Source of the DNA: Pseudomonas furukawaii
GTDB lineage: Bacteria; Pseudomonadota; Gammaproteobacteria; Pseudomonadales; Pseudomonadaceae
DNA length: 64,000 bases
Direction: 5' to 3'
NCBI RefSeq assembly: GCF_002355475.1
Contig: NZ_AP014862.1
Span: 1,674,001-1,738,000 of the forward strand
Positions within the stretch are counted from its first letter, which is position 1. Each line of letters opens with the position of its first letter. Shown in pieces: positions 8,591 to 18,326 of this stretch. Below the pieces are notes generated by a model, which was not told the origin of the DNA, did no database searches, and saw only the letters and a list, made by a program, of their open reading frames with translations. Both the position numbers and the translations under genes were made by a program.

Positions 8591-10747
8591 ATGGCCCAAC
8601 CGCATGCGGTCGAGGTTCTGCTGCGGCCAGCGGTGGAGCTTTATACCGTGGCGGTCTGCACCGGTGCCGCGATTCTGTGCCTAGTGGCACCATGGTCGCT
8701 CGCGCTGAACCCGCTGCTCGGTCTGGGCTCGGCGCTGGCCTTCCTGAGCTTCGGCGCGATTCGCCTGCGCGATGCCTGGGCGATCCTGCGCTATCGCCGC
8801 AACATCCGCCGCCTGCCGCGCTACGTGATGACCAGCCGCGACGTGCCGGTCAGCCAGCAACGGCTGTTCGTCGGCCGGGGCTTTCGCTGGGAGCAGCGGC
8901 ACACGCACCGGCTGCTGCAGACCTACCGGCCGGAGTTCCGCCGCTACGTCGAGCCGACGGCGATCCATCGGGCCGCCCGGGGGCTGGAGGAGCGGCTGGA
9001 GTTCGCGCCGTTTCCCCTCTCGAAGCTGGCGCGCGCGCTGGCCTGGGACAGCCCGCTCAACCCGGCGCGGCCGCTGCCGCCGGTGGGCGGACTGCCGCGC
9101 CTGCACGGCATCGAACCGGCCGAGGTCGACGTCACGCTGCCGCTGGGCGAGCGCGTCGGCCACACCCTGGTGCTGGGTACCACGCGCGTGGGCAAGACGC
9201 GGCTGGCCGAGCTGTTCATCACCCAGGACATCCGCCGCAAGGTCCGTGGCGAGCACGAGGTGGTGATCGTCTTCGACCCCAAGGGCGATGCGGACCTGTT
9301 GAAGCGCATGTACATCGAGGCCAGGCGCGCCGGGCGTGAAGGCGAGTTCTACGTCTTCCATTTGGGCTGGCCGGACATCTCGGCGCGCTACAACGCCGTC
9401 GGCCGGTTCGGGCGGATCTCCGAGGTGGCCACGCGCATCGCCGGACAGCTCTCGGGCGAAGGCAACAGCGCCGCGTTCCGCGAATTCGCCTGGCGCTTCG
9501 TCAACATCATCGCGCGCGCCCTGGTCGAGCTGGGGCAGCGGCCGGACTACCTGCTGATCCAGCGCCACGTCATCAACATCGACGCGCTGTTCATCGAGTA
9601 CGCCCAGCACTACTTCGCCAGGAACGAACCGAAGGCCTGGGAGGTCATCGTCCAGCTCGAAGCCAGGCTCAACGACAAGAACATCCCGCGCAACATGATC
9701 GGGCGCGAGAAGCGCGTGGTGGCCCTCGAACAGTACCTGTCCCAGGTGCGCGTCTATGACCCGGTGCTCGATGGCCTGCGCAGCGCCGTGCGCTACGACC
9801 GGACCTACTTCGACAAGATCGTCGCTTCGCTGCTGCCGCTGCTGGAGAAGCTGACCACCGGCAAGATCGCGCAACTGCTCGCACCGAACTATTCCGACCT
9901 GTCCGACCCGCGGCCGATCTTCGACTGGATGCAAATCATCCGCAAACGCGCGGTGGTCTATGTGGGGCTGGATGCGCTGTCCGACGCCGAAGTCGCGGCG
10001 GCGGTGGGCAACTCGATGTTCAGCGATCTGGTCTCGGTCGCCGGCCACATCTACAAGTTCGGCATCGACGACGGGCTACCCGGCGCCGCGGTGGGCACCA
10101 GGATTCCGATCAACGTCCACGCCGACGAGTTCAACGAACTGATGGGCGACGAGTTCATCCCGATGGTCAACAAGGGCGGCGGGGCGGGCGTGCAGGTGAC
10201 GGCCTACACGCAGACGCTCAGCGACATCGAGGCGCGCATCGGCAACCGCGCCAAGGCAGGACAGGTGGTCGGCAACTTCAACAACCTGTTCATGCTGCGC
10301 GTGCGCGAGACCGCCACCGCCGAGCTGCTGACGCGACAACTGCCCAAGGTCGAGGTGTACGCCACGGCACTGATGAGCGGCGCCACCGACAGCTCCGACC
10401 CGCGCGGCAACACCGCGTTCACGTCCAACACCCAGGACCGCATCAGCAGCAACAGCGTGCCGCTGATCGAACCGGCGCATGTGGTGGCGCTGCCCAAGGG
10501 GCAGTGCTTCGCGCTGACCGAGGGCAGCAACCTCTGGAAAGTCCGCATGCCGCTGCCGGCACCCGATTCCGACGAAGCCATGCCGAAGGATCTGCAGGAG
10601 CTGGCCGGCTACATGCGCCAGCACTACGTCGAGGCGGGAGACTGGTGGGAGAACCAGGGCATCCCCGGCCTGCAGGACGAGGCGCTGCCCGACGACCTGC
10701 TGGACGACTTCAAGCAGATGGCCGCGGCTGACGGAACGGAAGCATGA
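8591..10747 (+). CDS. traD: Conjugative coupling ATPase TraD (SXT/TOL subfamily)
   Basis: This 718-residue type IV coupling protein links the relaxase-DNA complex to the mating channel at the inner membrane. Two N-terminal hydrophobic segments lie within residues 15-60. The Walker A is GTTRVGKT near residue 197 and the Walker B region is VVIVFDPKGDADLL near residue 225. Later stretches (VHADEFNELMGDEF, TQTLSDIEARIGN) match the coupling-protein ATPase core. Length and motifs fit the SXT/TOL TraD class of ICEs. The stop overlaps the next start (ATGA), so the two products are probably made together. Confidence 0.9.
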   Translation: MAQPHAVEVLLRPAVELYTVAVCTGAAILCLVAPWSLALNPLLGLGSALAFLSFGAIRLRDAWAILRYRRNIRRLPRYVMTSRDVPVSQQRLFVGRGFRWEQRHTHRLLQTYRPEFRRYVEPTAIHRAARGLEERLEFAPFPLSKLARALAWDSPLNPARPLPPVGGLPRLHGIEPAEVDVTLPLGERVGHTLVLGTTRVGKTRLAELFITQDIRRKVRGEHEVVIVFDPKGDADLLKRMYIEARRAGREGEFYVFHLGWPDISARYNAVGRFGRISEVATRIAGQLSGEGNSAAFREFAWRFVNIIARALVELGQRPDYLLIQRHVINIDALFIEYAQHYFARNEPKAWEVIVQLEARLNDKNIPRNMIGREKRVVALEQYLSQVRVYDPVLDGLRSAVRYDRTYFDKIVASLLPLLEKLTTGKIAQLLAPNYSDLSDPRPIFDWMQIIRKRAVVYVGLDALSDAEVAAAVGNSMFSDLVSVAGHIYKFGIDDGLPGAAVGTRIPINVHADEFNELMGDEFIPMVNKGGGAGVQVTAYTQTLSDIEARIGNRAKAGQVVGNFNNLFMLRVRETATAELLTRQLPKVEVYATALMSGATDSSDPRGNTAFTSNTQDRISSNSVPLIEPAHVVALPKGQCFALTEGSNLWKVRMPLPAPDSDEAMPKDLQELAGYMRQHYVEAGDWWENQGIPGLQDEALPDDLLDDFKQMAAADGTEA

Positions 10748-11493
10748 GCGACCCGGCCGTCGCGGCCCAGCGCCAGCAGCAGCGACAGCAGGGGCTGATC
10801 GCCGGCCTAGTCACGCTGCCGTTCCGCTTCTTCGGCGTGCTGTGCGGCGCGCTGCTGCTGTGCATCCTGATCGAATGCGTCGGCATGCACTTCTTCTGGC
10901 CCGAGCAGGGCTGGCGCCACGCGCAGGGCATGCTGCACTACGAGCTCGATCAGCTCTCCACGCATTTCACGCGCAGCGCGCTGGTGCAGGAGCCGGGGCG
11001 CACCGCGCACCGGCTGGTCGAGCAGGGCTACCACTGGCTGTTCGTGAAAAGCGGCCTGCTGGACTGGATACGCGACGCCTCCGCGCAGGCCAGCGCCGGC
11101 AGCCACCGCCCGACCAAGGATTTCCGCTACTACATCGGCCTAGTCTACGTGAACGTAGAGAGCTACCTGATCGCGGCGGCCTACACGACGCTGGTCTTCC
11201 TCGTGCGGCTGCTGGTGCTGTGCCTGACCCTGCCGCTGTTCCTGATGGCCGCCTTCGTCGGCCTCGTGGACGGCCTGGTGCGCCGGGACATCCGCCGCTT
11301 CGGCGCGGGACGCGAGTCGGGGTTCATCTATCACCGCGCCAGGGCCAGCCTGATCCCGCTGGCCGTACTGCCGTGGGTGACTTACCTGGCACTGCCGGTC
11401 AGCGTGAACCCGCTGCTGATCCTGCTGCCCAGCGCCGCACTGCTCGGCGTGGCGGTGTGCATCGCTGCGGCGACGTTCAAGAAGTATCTGTAG
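10744..11493 (+). CDS. TIGR03747-type ICE inner-membrane protein
   Basis: This 249-residue protein has several membrane segments (about residues 25-47, 140-185 and 205-240) and features of the ICE membrane family found right after traD (FRFFGVLCGALLLCILIE, KDFRYYIGLVYVNVESYLIA). It likely works with TraD at the inner membrane. It is the last ICE gene before the catabolic insert; the next ICE gene of the conserved order (RAQPRD) is found only at 38191. Confidence 0.8.
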   Translation: MSDPAVAAQRQQQRQQGLIAGLVTLPFRFFGVLCGALLLCILIECVGMHFFWPEQGWRHAQGMLHYELDQLSTHFTRSALVQEPGRTAHRLVEQGYHWLFVKSGLLDWIRDASAQASAGSHRPTKDFRYYIGLVYVNVESYLIAAAYTTLVFLVRLLVLCLTLPLFLMAAFVGLVDGLVRRDIRRFGAGRESGFIYHRARASLIPLAVLPWVTYLALPVSVNPLLILLPSAALLGVAVCIAAATFKKYL

Positions 11494-11568
11494 GTGCGAC
11501 ACGTTAATTTTGATCAGCAGTTCCTTAACGGGCTGCAGTGTCCGGTTTGATAGGGATAAGTCCAGTCT

Positions 11569-11631
11569 TGCAAGAAGCGGATACAGGAGTGCAAAAAATG
11601 GCTATCTCTAGAAAGGCCTAGCTCTTAGGCT
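11569..11631 (+). promoter_or_regulatory. Pm-type promoter with two XylS boxes
   Basis: Two direct TGCA-N6-GGMTA sites lie 21 bp apart: TGCAAGAAGCGGATA at 11569-11583 and TGCAAAAAATGGCTA at 11590-11604. They are followed by a -10-like TAGGCT at 11626-11631 and a GGAGG ribosome site at 11656-11660 before xylX. This is the arrangement of the TOL Pm promoter, where two XylS monomers bind and the inner site overlaps the -35 region. The sequence between the boxes and the gene also resembles my memory of TOL Pm closely. Confidence 0.85.
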
Positions 11632-11667
11632 TTATGCAACTGAAACAATAATAATGGAGGCACGAAA

Positions 11668-13023
11668 ATGAACCTGGGTCTCGACTATATTGATAGCCTC
11701 GTTGAAGAAGATGAGAATGAGGGCATCTACCGCTGCAAGCGCGAGATGTTCACCGACCCTCGGCTGTTCGATTTAGAGATGAAACACATCTTTGAGGGTA
11801 ACTGGATTTATCTCGCCCACGAGAGCCAGATTCCCGAGAAGAACGACTACTACACCACGCAGATGGGCCGGCAGCCGATATTCATCACACGCAACAAAGA
11901 TGGTGAGCTCAATGCCTTCATCAATGCCTGCAGTCACCGCGGCGCCACGCTCTGTCGCTTTAGGAGTGGAAACAAGGCCACCCACACCTGCTCGTTCCAC
12001 GGCTGGACCTTCAGCAATTCGGGCAAGCTGCTCAAGGTCAAAGACCCCAAGGGCGCCGGCTATCCGGACAGCTTCGACTGTGACGGCTCGCACGACCTGA
12101 AGAAAGTTGCGCGCTTTGCTTCCTACCGCGGATTTCTGTTCGGCAGCCTGCGCGAGGACGTCGCCCCATTGGAAGAATTCCTCGGCGAGTCGAGGAAGGT
12201 CATCGACATGGTCGTCGACCAATCGCCCGAAGGTCTGGAGGTGCTGCGCGGTTCCAGCACCTATGTTTACGAAGGCAATTGGAAGGTGCAGGTCGAGAAC
12301 GGGGCCGACGGCTACCACGTTAGCACTGTGCACTGGAATTACGCCGCCACCCAGCAGCAGCGCAAGCTGAGAGAAGCGGGCGATGATATTCGCGCCATGA
12401 GCGCCAGTAGCTGGGGCAAGGGTGGCGGTGGTTTCTACTCCTTTGAAAACGGCCATCAGATGATCTGGACGCGCTGGCCCGACCCGGCAGACCGTCCGCT
12501 GTTCGCTGATCGAGATCGCTTAGCCAGTGAGGTTGGTGAAGCCCGTGCCGACTGGATGATCGGTATCTCCCGCAACCTCTGCCTCTACCCGAACCTCTAC
12601 CTGATGGACCAGTTCGGCTCGCAGTTGCGTATCACCCGTCCGCTGTCGGTGGATAGAACCGAAATCACCATCTACTGCATCGCGCCGAAAGGCGAGGGCG
12701 CCGAGGCGCGTGCCCGCCGCGTCCGTCAGTACGAGGATTTCTTCAATGTCAGCGGCATGGCCACCCCGGACGACCTTGAAGAATTCCGCGCTTGCCAGCA
12801 GGGCTTCGCCGGCAGGGGAATGAACGATATGTCCCGTGGGGCGACGCACTGGATCGACGGCCCCGACGAAATTGCTAGGGGGATTGATCTGCACCCGCTG
12901 ATGAGTGGCCCGCGTATCGAGGACGAGGGCCTGTTCGTCATGCAGCACAAGTACTGGCAACAGCAGATGATCAGGGCCGTCAAGGCCGAACAGGATCGGC
13001 TGATCCATGCGGAGGGCGCGTAA
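11668..13023 (+). CDS. xylX: Toluate/benzoate 1,2-dioxygenase large subunit
   Basis: This is the catalytic alpha subunit of a ring-hydroxylating dioxygenase that adds O2 to benzoate or methylbenzoates, giving cis-diols. Rieske iron-sulfur ligands are C88, H90, C108 and H111 (ACSHRG and CSFHGW). The mononuclear iron site is in [16 protein letters not shown], with D214, H217 and H222. The 451-residue length and sequence fit XylX/BenA. It is the first gene behind the Pm-type promoter and abuts xylY with no gap. The alternative name benA is possible, but the operon context (XYZLTEGFJQKIH) favours the TOL name. Confidence 0.9.
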   Translation: MNLGLDYIDSLVEEDENEGIYRCKREMFTDPRLFDLEMKHIFEGNWIYLAHESQIPEKNDYYTTQMGRQPIFITRNKDGELNAFINACSHRGATLCRFRSGNKATHTCSFHGWTFSNSGKLLKVKDPKGAGYPDSFDCDGSHDLKKVARFASYRGFLFGSLREDVAPLEEFLGESRKVIDMVVDQSPEGLEVLRGSSTYVYEGNWKVQVENGADGYHVSTVHWNYAATQQQRKLREAGDDIRAMSASSWGKGGGGFYSFENGHQMIWTRWPDPADRPLFADRDRLASEVGEARADWMIGISRNLCLYPNLYLMDQFGSQLRITRPLSVDRTEITIYCIAPKGEGAEARARRVRQYEDFFNVSGMATPDDLEEFRACQQGFAGRGMNDMSRGATHWIDGPDEIARGIDLHPLMSGPRIEDEGLFVMQHKYWQQQMIRAVKAEQDRLIHAEGA

Positions 13024-13512
13024 ATGACTATCTCCTACGAAGCCGTGCGCGATTTCCTTTACCGCGAAGCACGCTACCTCGACGACAAGCAGTGGGATAG
13101 CTGGCTGGAAATGTACGCGCCGGACGCCACTTTCTGGATGCCGGCCTGGGACGACCGCGACCAATTGACCGAAGACCCGCAGAGCCAGATCTCGCTGATT
13201 TGGTACGGCAATCGCGGTGGCCTAGAGGATCGGGTGTTCCGCATCAAGACCGAGCGCTCCAGTGCCACCATTCCGGACACCCGAACCAGCCACAACATCA
13301 GCAATCTGGAGTTGCTCGAGCAGTCCGACGGCTTCTGTAAGCTGCGCTACAACTGGTACACCTTGAATTACCGGTACAAGACGGTGGACCACTTCTTTGG
13401 CACCAACTTCTGCACCCTCGACACATGCGGCGAGAGCCCGCTGATTAAGGCCAAGAAGGTCGTTCTGAAGAACGACTACGTCCGCCAGTTCATCGATGTA
13501 TACCACGTCTGA
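13024..13512 (+). CDS. xylY: Toluate/benzoate 1,2-dioxygenase small subunit
   Basis: This 162-residue beta subunit pairs with XylX in the hexameric oxygenase. It has the usual cone-fold features: SYEAVRDFLYREARYLDD at the N-terminus, WLEMYAPDATFWMP, and a C-terminal LKNDYVRQFIDVYHV. The start directly follows the xylX stop. The length is as expected for XylY/BenB. It has no catalytic residues of its own and serves a structural role. Confidence 0.9.
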   Translation: MTISYEAVRDFLYREARYLDDKQWDSWLEMYAPDATFWMPAWDDRDQLTEDPQSQISLIWYGNRGGLEDRVFRIKTERSSATIPDTRTSHNISNLELLEQSDGFCKLRYNWYTLNYRYKTVDHFFGTNFCTLDTCGESPLIKAKKVVLKNDYVRQFIDVYHV

Positions 13513-13521
13513 GGTGCCGCC

Positions 13522-14532
13522 ATGACACACAAGGTTGCACTGAACTTCGAAGACGGCGTCACTCGTTTCATCGATGCTAATGCTGGCGAGACTATTGCTG
13601 ATGCTGCCTACCGCCAAGGCATCAATTTACCCATGGACTGCCGAGACGGTGCATGCGGCGCCTGCAAATGCTTCGCCGAGAGCGGCCGCTACGACCTCGG
13701 CGAGGAATACATCGAGGATGCGTTGAGCGAAGCCGAAGCCGAGCAGGGCTACGTGCTGACCTGCCAGATGCGCGCCGAAAGCGACTGCGTGATTCGCGTT
13801 CCGGCCGCATCGGACGTCTGTAAGACCCAGCAGGCCAGCTATCAGGCAGCGATCAGCAACGTGCGTCAGCTGTCCGAGAGCACCATCGCGCTGTCTATCA
13901 AAAGCGCATCGCTGAACCAGTTGGCGTTTCTGCCGGGCCAGTACGTCAATCTGCAAGTGCCGGGCAGCGACCAGACCCGCGCCTATTCCTTCAGCTCGCT
14001 GCAAAAGGATGGCGAGGTCGGCTTCCTGATCCGCAACGTGCCGGGCGGGCTGATGAGCAGCTTCCTGACCAGCCTCGCCAAGGTCGGCGATAGCGTCAGT
14101 CTGGCTGGACCGCTGGGCGCGTTCTATCTGCGCGAGATCAAGCGGCCGCTGCTGTTGCTGGCGGGTGGTACCGGCCTAGCGCCGTTCACCGCGATGCTGG
14201 AGAAGATCGCCGAGCAGGGCAGCGAGCACCCGCTCCATCTGATCTACGGCGTCACCCATGACCACGACCTGGTCGAAATGGACAAGCTAGAGGCATTCGC
14301 CGCGCGCATTCCCAACTTCAGCTACAGCGCCTGCGTCGCCAGCCCGGACAGCGCCTATCCGCAAAAGGGCTATGTGACCCAGTACATCGAGCCCAAACAC
14401 CTCAACGGCGGTGAGGTAGATGTCTACCTTTGCGGTCCGCCACCAATGGTCGAGGCGGTCAGTCAGTACATTCGCGCACAGGGCATCCAGCCGGCCAATT
14501 TCTATTATGAGAAGTTCGCCGCCAGCGCCTAG
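13522..14532 (+). CDS. xylZ: Toluate/benzoate dioxygenase electron-transfer reductase
   Basis: This 336-residue reductase passes electrons from NADH to the XylXY oxygenase. The N-terminal plant-type 2Fe-2S ferredoxin domain holds C40, C45 and C48 in MDCRDGACGACKCF, with the fourth Cys in YVLTCQM. The FAD domain shows the RAYSFSS motif and the NAD domain LLLAGGTGLAPF and YLCGPPPM. The length and domain order match XylZ/BenC. It lies 9 bp after xylY, and a strong stem-loop follows its stop. Confidence 0.9.
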   Translation: MTHKVALNFEDGVTRFIDANAGETIADAAYRQGINLPMDCRDGACGACKCFAESGRYDLGEEYIEDALSEAEAEQGYVLTCQMRAESDCVIRVPAASDVCKTQQASYQAAISNVRQLSESTIALSIKSASLNQLAFLPGQYVNLQVPGSDQTRAYSFSSLQKDGEVGFLIRNVPGGLMSSFLTSLAKVGDSVSLAGPLGAFYLREIKRPLLLLAGGTGLAPFTAMLEKIAEQGSEHPLHLIYGVTHDHDLVEMDKLEAFAARIPNFSYSACVASPDSAYPQKGYVTQYIEPKHLNGGEVDVYLCGPPPMVEAVSQYIRAQGIQPANFYYEKFAASA

Positions 14533-14545
14533 AGGCTCCTTTGGT

Positions 14546-14574
14546 CCGCTTACTTGGTGAGCGGGCCTGTTTTA
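14546..14574 (+). terminator. Stem-loop between xylZ and xylL
   Basis: CCGCTTAC and GTGAGCGG pair (one G-T wobble) around a 3-base loop, followed by GCCTGTTTTATT. It looks like a weak terminator or an mRNA-processing structure that would reduce expression of genes downstream of xylXYZ. Confidence 0.5.
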
Positions 14575-14647
14575 TTCGTGCAGTAGAGCCCATGTTTCCT
14601 GCGAACTTTCCCAAAATTGCATCTGGGCTACACAACCGAGGTGGTTC

Positions 14648-15424
14648 ATGAACAAACGTTTCCAGGACAAGACTGCCGTTATCACCGGCGCTGCCCAGGG
14701 CATCGGTCGCCGCGTGGCCGAACGGATGGCGGCCGAAGGAGGTCGGCTGCTGCTGGTCGACCGTTCCGAGCTAATACATGAGCTGGCCGACGAACTGGTC
14801 GGAGTCGCTGAGGTGCTGACCCTGACCGCCGACCTTGAGCAGTTCGCCGATTGCCAACGGGTGATGGCGGCGGCGCTCGAGCGCTTCGGTCGTCTGGACA
14901 TTCTGATCAACAACGTTGGCGGCACCATTTGGGCTAAGCCATTCGAGCATTACCAGGAACACGAGATCGAGGCCGAAGTGCGGCGTTCACTGTTTCCTAC
15001 CCTATGGTGCTGCCACGCCGCGCTGCCGCCAATGCTCGAGCAGGGCAGTGGCGCCATCGTAAATGTTTCCTCCGTTGCCACGCGCGGGATCCATCGCGTG
15101 CCTTATGGCGCGGCGAAGGGTGGCGTTAACGCCCTGACCGCCTGCCTGGCCTTTGAAACCGCCGAGCGCGGCATCCGCGTCAACGCCACCGCGCCGGGTG
15201 GCACCCAGGCGCCGCCACGGCGGATCCCGCGCAATAGCGCCGAGCCGAGTGAGCAGGAGAAGGTCTGGTACCAGCAGATCGTCGACCAGACCCTCGACAG
15301 CAGCCTTATGAAACGCTACGGAAGCATTGATGAGCAGGTCGAAGCTATTCTATTCCTTGCTTCTGACGCCGCCTCCTACATCACCGGTATGACTCTTCCG
15401 GTGGCAGGAGGAGACCTCGGTTGA
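14648..15424 (+). CDS. xylL: cis-1,2-dihydroxycyclohexadiene-carboxylate dehydrogenase
   Basis: This short-chain dehydrogenase oxidises and decarboxylates the diol from XylXYZ to catechol or methylcatechol, using NAD. The NAD site is GAAQGIGRRVAERM, the structural NNVGG motif follows, and the catalytic set is Ser in NVSSVA plus Tyr-x3-Lys in PYGAAKGG. It has 258 residues, slightly shorter than the pWW0 protein as I recall it. It lies 115 bp after xylZ, with the stem-loop in between. Confidence 0.9.
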   Translation: MNKRFQDKTAVITGAAQGIGRRVAERMAAEGGRLLLVDRSELIHELADELVGVAEVLTLTADLEQFADCQRVMAAALERFGRLDILINNVGGTIWAKPFEHYQEHEIEAEVRRSLFPTLWCCHAALPPMLEQGSGAIVNVSSVATRGIHRVPYGAAKGGVNALTACLAFETAERGIRVNATAPGGTQAPPRRIPRNSAEPSEQEKVWYQQIVDQTLDSSLMKRYGSIDEQVEAILFLASDAASYITGMTLPVAGGDLG

Positions 15425-15568
15425 CCCTTATGTCTGGTTAAGAAGAGAAATCGACATGCGCAGAAGCAACGTACATAAGATCCCTGACGCTCATTTTCGG
15501 GGCTATGCCGGCATCACCCAGAGCTGTTGGGAGATACTTCCGTCATGTTTAGTGTATCTGGGATGAAT

Positions 15569-15901
15569 ATGAACAGCGCCGGCTACGAGGTGTGCGAAGT
15601 GCTAAGCGGCCAGTCATTCCGCTGTGCGGAGGGCCAGTCGGTGCTGCGCGCCATGGAAGCCCAGGGCAAGCGCTGCATACCGGTGGGCTGTCGCGGCGGC
15701 GGTTGCGGCCTTTGTAGAGTGCGGGTGCTCAGCGGAGCCTACCGGAGCGGACGCATGAGCCGCGGTCACGTGCCGGCCAAGGCTGCCGCCGAAGGCCTGG
15801 CCCTGGCCTGTCAAGTGTTTCCGCAAACCGACTTGACCATCGAGTACTTTCGCCACGTTGGCGGAAACAAACCTGACAACAGAGAAAAGGTGACGTCATG
15901 A
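15569..15901 (+). CDS. xylT: 2Fe-2S ferredoxin that reactivates catechol 2,3-dioxygenase
   Basis: XylT-type ferredoxins re-reduce the iron of catechol 2,3-dioxygenase after it is oxidised by substituted catechols. The cluster ligands are C-x4-C-x2-C in [15 protein letters not shown] and a Cys in LALACQV. The ATG at 15569 (MNSAGYEV) is chosen because it matches the family start; an upstream in-frame ATG at 15545 would add 8 residues. The stop overlaps the xylE start by 4 bp, so the two are translationally coupled. Confidence 0.9.
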   Translation: MNSAGYEVCEVLSGQSFRCAEGQSVLRAMEAQGKRCIPVGCRGGGCGLCRVRVLSGAYRSGRMSRGHVPAKAAAEGLALACQVFPQTDLTIEYFRHVGGNKPDNREKVTS

Positions 15902-16821
15902 ACAAAGGTGTAATGCGCCCCGGCCATGTGCAGCTGCGTGTACTGGACATGAGCAAGGCCTTGGAACACTACGTCGAGTTGCTGGGCCTAATCGAGATGG
16001 ACCGTGACGATCAGGGCCGTGTCTATCTCAAGGCTTGGACCGAAGTGGACAAGTTTTCCCTGGTGCTGCGTGAAGCGGATGAGCCGGGCATGGATTTCAT
16101 GGGTTTCAAGGTGATCGATGATGAGTGCCTGGTCCGTCTGACCCAGGACCTGATCGACTACGGCTGCCTGATCGAGACCATTCCCGCCGGAGAACTCAGG
16201 GGCTGTGGCCGTCGCGTGCGCTTCCAGGCATCCTCCGGGCATCACTTCGAGTTGTATGCAGACAAGGAATATACTGGAAAGTGGGGTGTGAATGAGGTCA
16301 ATCCCGAGGCATGGCCGCGCGATTTGAAAGGTATGGCGGCTGTGCGTTTCGACCACGCCCTCATGTATGGCGACCAATTGCCGGCGACTTATGACCTGTT
16401 CACCAAGGTGCTCGGCTTCTATCTGGCCGAACAGGTGCTGGACGAAAATGGCACGCGCGTCGCCCAGTTCCTCAGCCTGTCGACCAAGGCCCACGACGTG
16501 GCCTTCATTCACCATCCGGAAAAAGGCCGCCTCCATCATGTGTCCTTCCACCTCGAAACCTGGGAAGACGTGCTTCGCGCCGCCGACCTGATCTCCATGA
16601 CCGACACCTCGATCGACATCGGCCCAACCCGCCACGGCCTCACTCACGGCAAGACCATCTACTTCTTCGACCCGTCCGGTAACCGCAACGAAGTGTTCTG
16701 CGGGGGAGATTACAACTACCCGGACCACAAACCGGTGACCTGGACCACTGACCAGCTGGGCAAGGCGATCTTTTACCACGACCGCATTCTCAACGAACGA
16801 TTCATGACCGTGCTGACCTGA
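15898..16821 (+). CDS. xylE: Catechol 2,3-dioxygenase
   Basis: This extradiol dioxygenase opens catechol next to the diol, giving yellow 2-hydroxymuconic semialdehyde. It has 307 residues, the standard XylE length. The Fe(II) ligands are in place: H153 (FDHALMYG), H214 (LHHVSFHLE) and E265 ([10 protein letters not shown]). The start follows a GTGACGTC stretch and overlaps xylT. It is the key meta-cleavage step and connects the upper part of the operon to the GFJQKIH lower part. Confidence 0.95.
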   Translation: MNKGVMRPGHVQLRVLDMSKALEHYVELLGLIEMDRDDQGRVYLKAWTEVDKFSLVLREADEPGMDFMGFKVIDDECLVRLTQDLIDYGCLIETIPAGELRGCGRRVRFQASSGHHFELYADKEYTGKWGVNEVNPEAWPRDLKGMAAVRFDHALMYGDQLPATYDLFTKVLGFYLAEQVLDENGTRVAQFLSLSTKAHDVAFIHHPEKGRLHHVSFHLETWEDVLRAADLISMTDTSIDIGPTRHGLTHGKTIYFFDPSGNRNEVFCGGDYNYPDHKPVTWTTDQLGKAIFYHDRILNERFMTVLT

Positions 16822-16855
16822 AGGCCCGGTTCGACTTATTGCAGAGATTGCGCAG

Positions 16856-18316
16856 ATGAAAGAAATCAAGCATTTCATTAACGGTGCCTTCGTCGGTTCG
16901 GCCAGCGGCAAGCTGTTCGACAATGTCAGCCCGGCCAACGGCCAGGTGATCGGCCGCGTCCACGAGGCAGGCCGCGCCGAGGTCGACGCTGCGGTCAAAG
17001 CTGCCCGTGCCGCGCTCAAGGGACCCTGGGGGAAGATGACGGTGGCCGAGCGCGCTGAGATTCTGCATCGCGTGGCCGATGGCATCACGGCGCGCTTCGA
17101 CGAGTTTCTCGAGGTCGAATGCCTCGACACCGGCAAGCCCAAATCTCTGGCCAGCCACATCGACATTCCGCGCGGCGCGGCCAATTTCAAGGTGTTCGCC
17201 GACCTGCTCAAGAATGTTGCCAATGAAACCTTCGAGATGGCCACCCCGGACGGCGCCGGTGCACTCAACTACGGAGTGCGCCGGCCCAAGGGGGTGATCG
17301 GGGTGATCAGCCCGTGGAACCTGCCGCTGCTGCTGATGACCTGGAAAGTCGGCCCGGCCCTGGCCTGCGGCAACTGCGTGGTGGTCAAACCATCCGAGGA
17401 AACCCCGCTGACCGCCACCCTGCTCGGCGAGGTGATGCAGGCCGCCGGTGTGCCGGCCGGCGTGTACAACGTGGTGCACGGTTTCGGCGGCGATTCGGCC
17501 GGGGCCTTCCTCACCGAGCACCCGGACGTCGACGCCTACACCTTCACCGGCGAGACCGGCACCGGCGAAACCATCATGCGCGCCGCGGCCAAGGGCGTGC
17601 GCCAGGTGTCGCTGGAGCTGGGCGGCAAGAACGCCGGCATCGTCTTCGCCGACTGCGATATGGACAAGGCCATCGAGGGCACCCTGCGCTCGGCCTTCGC
17701 CAACTGCGGCCAGGTCTGCCTGGGCACCGAGCGGGTGTATGTCGAGCGGCCGATCTTCGACGCGTTCGTCGCCCGCCTGAAGGCCGGCGCCGAAGCGTTG
17801 AAGATCGGCGAACCGAACGATCCAGAGGCCAATTTCGGCCCGCTGATCAGCCATAAGCACCGTGAAAAAGTCCTCAGTTACTACCAGCAGGCAGTCGACG
17901 ACGGCGCCACCGTTGTCACCGGCGGCGGCGTGCCGGAGATGCCGGCGCACCTGGCCGGCGGCGCCTGGGTGCAGCCGACCATCTGGACCGGCTTGGCCGA
18001 CGATTCGGCGGTGGTCACCGAGGAAATCTTCGGCCCCTGCTGCCATATCCGCCCGTTCGACAGCGAGGAGGAAGCCATTGAACTGGCCAACAGCCTGCCT
18101 TACGGCCTGGCCTCGGCGATCTGGACCGAGAACGCTTCGCGCGCCCACCGCGTCGCCGGGCAGATTGAGGCCGGCATCGTCTGGGTCAACAGCTGGTTCC
18201 TGCGCGACCTGCGCACTGCCTTCGGCGGCAGCAAGCAGTCGGGCATCGGGCGCGAAGGGGGTGTGCACTCGCTGGAGTTCTACACCGAGCTGAAAAACAT
18301 CTGTGTGAAACTCTGA
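16856..18316 (+). CDS. xylG: 2-hydroxymuconic semialdehyde dehydrogenase
   Basis: This 486-residue aldehyde dehydrogenase oxidises the ring-cleavage product to 4-oxalocrotonate with NAD, the route used for catechol and 4-methylcatechol. It shows GVISPWNLPLLLMTWK, the NAD-site FTGETGTGE, the catalytic Glu in SLELGGKNAG and the catalytic Cys in NCGQVCLGTERV. The length equals that of the TOL enzyme. It starts 34 bp after xylE and ends 10 bp before xylF. Confidence 0.95.
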   Translation: MKEIKHFINGAFVGSASGKLFDNVSPANGQVIGRVHEAGRAEVDAAVKAARAALKGPWGKMTVAERAEILHRVADGITARFDEFLEVECLDTGKPKSLASHIDIPRGAANFKVFADLLKNVANETFEMATPDGAGALNYGVRRPKGVIGVISPWNLPLLLMTWKVGPALACGNCVVVKPSEETPLTATLLGEVMQAAGVPAGVYNVVHGFGGDSAGAFLTEHPDVDAYTFTGETGTGETIMRAAAKGVRQVSLELGGKNAGIVFADCDMDKAIEGTLRSAFANCGQVCLGTERVYVERPIFDAFVARLKAGAEALKIGEPNDPEANFGPLISHKHREKVLSYYQQAVDDGATVVTGGGVPEMPAHLAGGAWVQPTIWTGLADDSAVVTEEIFGPCCHIRPFDSEEEAIELANSLPYGLASAIWTENASRAHRVAGQIEAGIVWVNSWFLRDLRTAFGGSKQSGIGREGGVHSLEFYTELKNICVKL

Positions 18317-18326
18317 GGACCTGGTC

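Noticed and set aside
8681-10048. 455-residue open frame on the minus strand opposite traD
   Set aside because: Composition is that of an antisense shadow and traD has clear Walker motifs on the plus strand.
11668-14532. Calling the dioxygenase genes chromosomal benABC
   Set aside because: Sequence alone cannot separate BenABC from XylXYZ, but the unbroken TLTEGFJQKIH continuation and the Pm-type promoter fit TOL; chromosomal ben clusters are followed by ortho-pathway genes.
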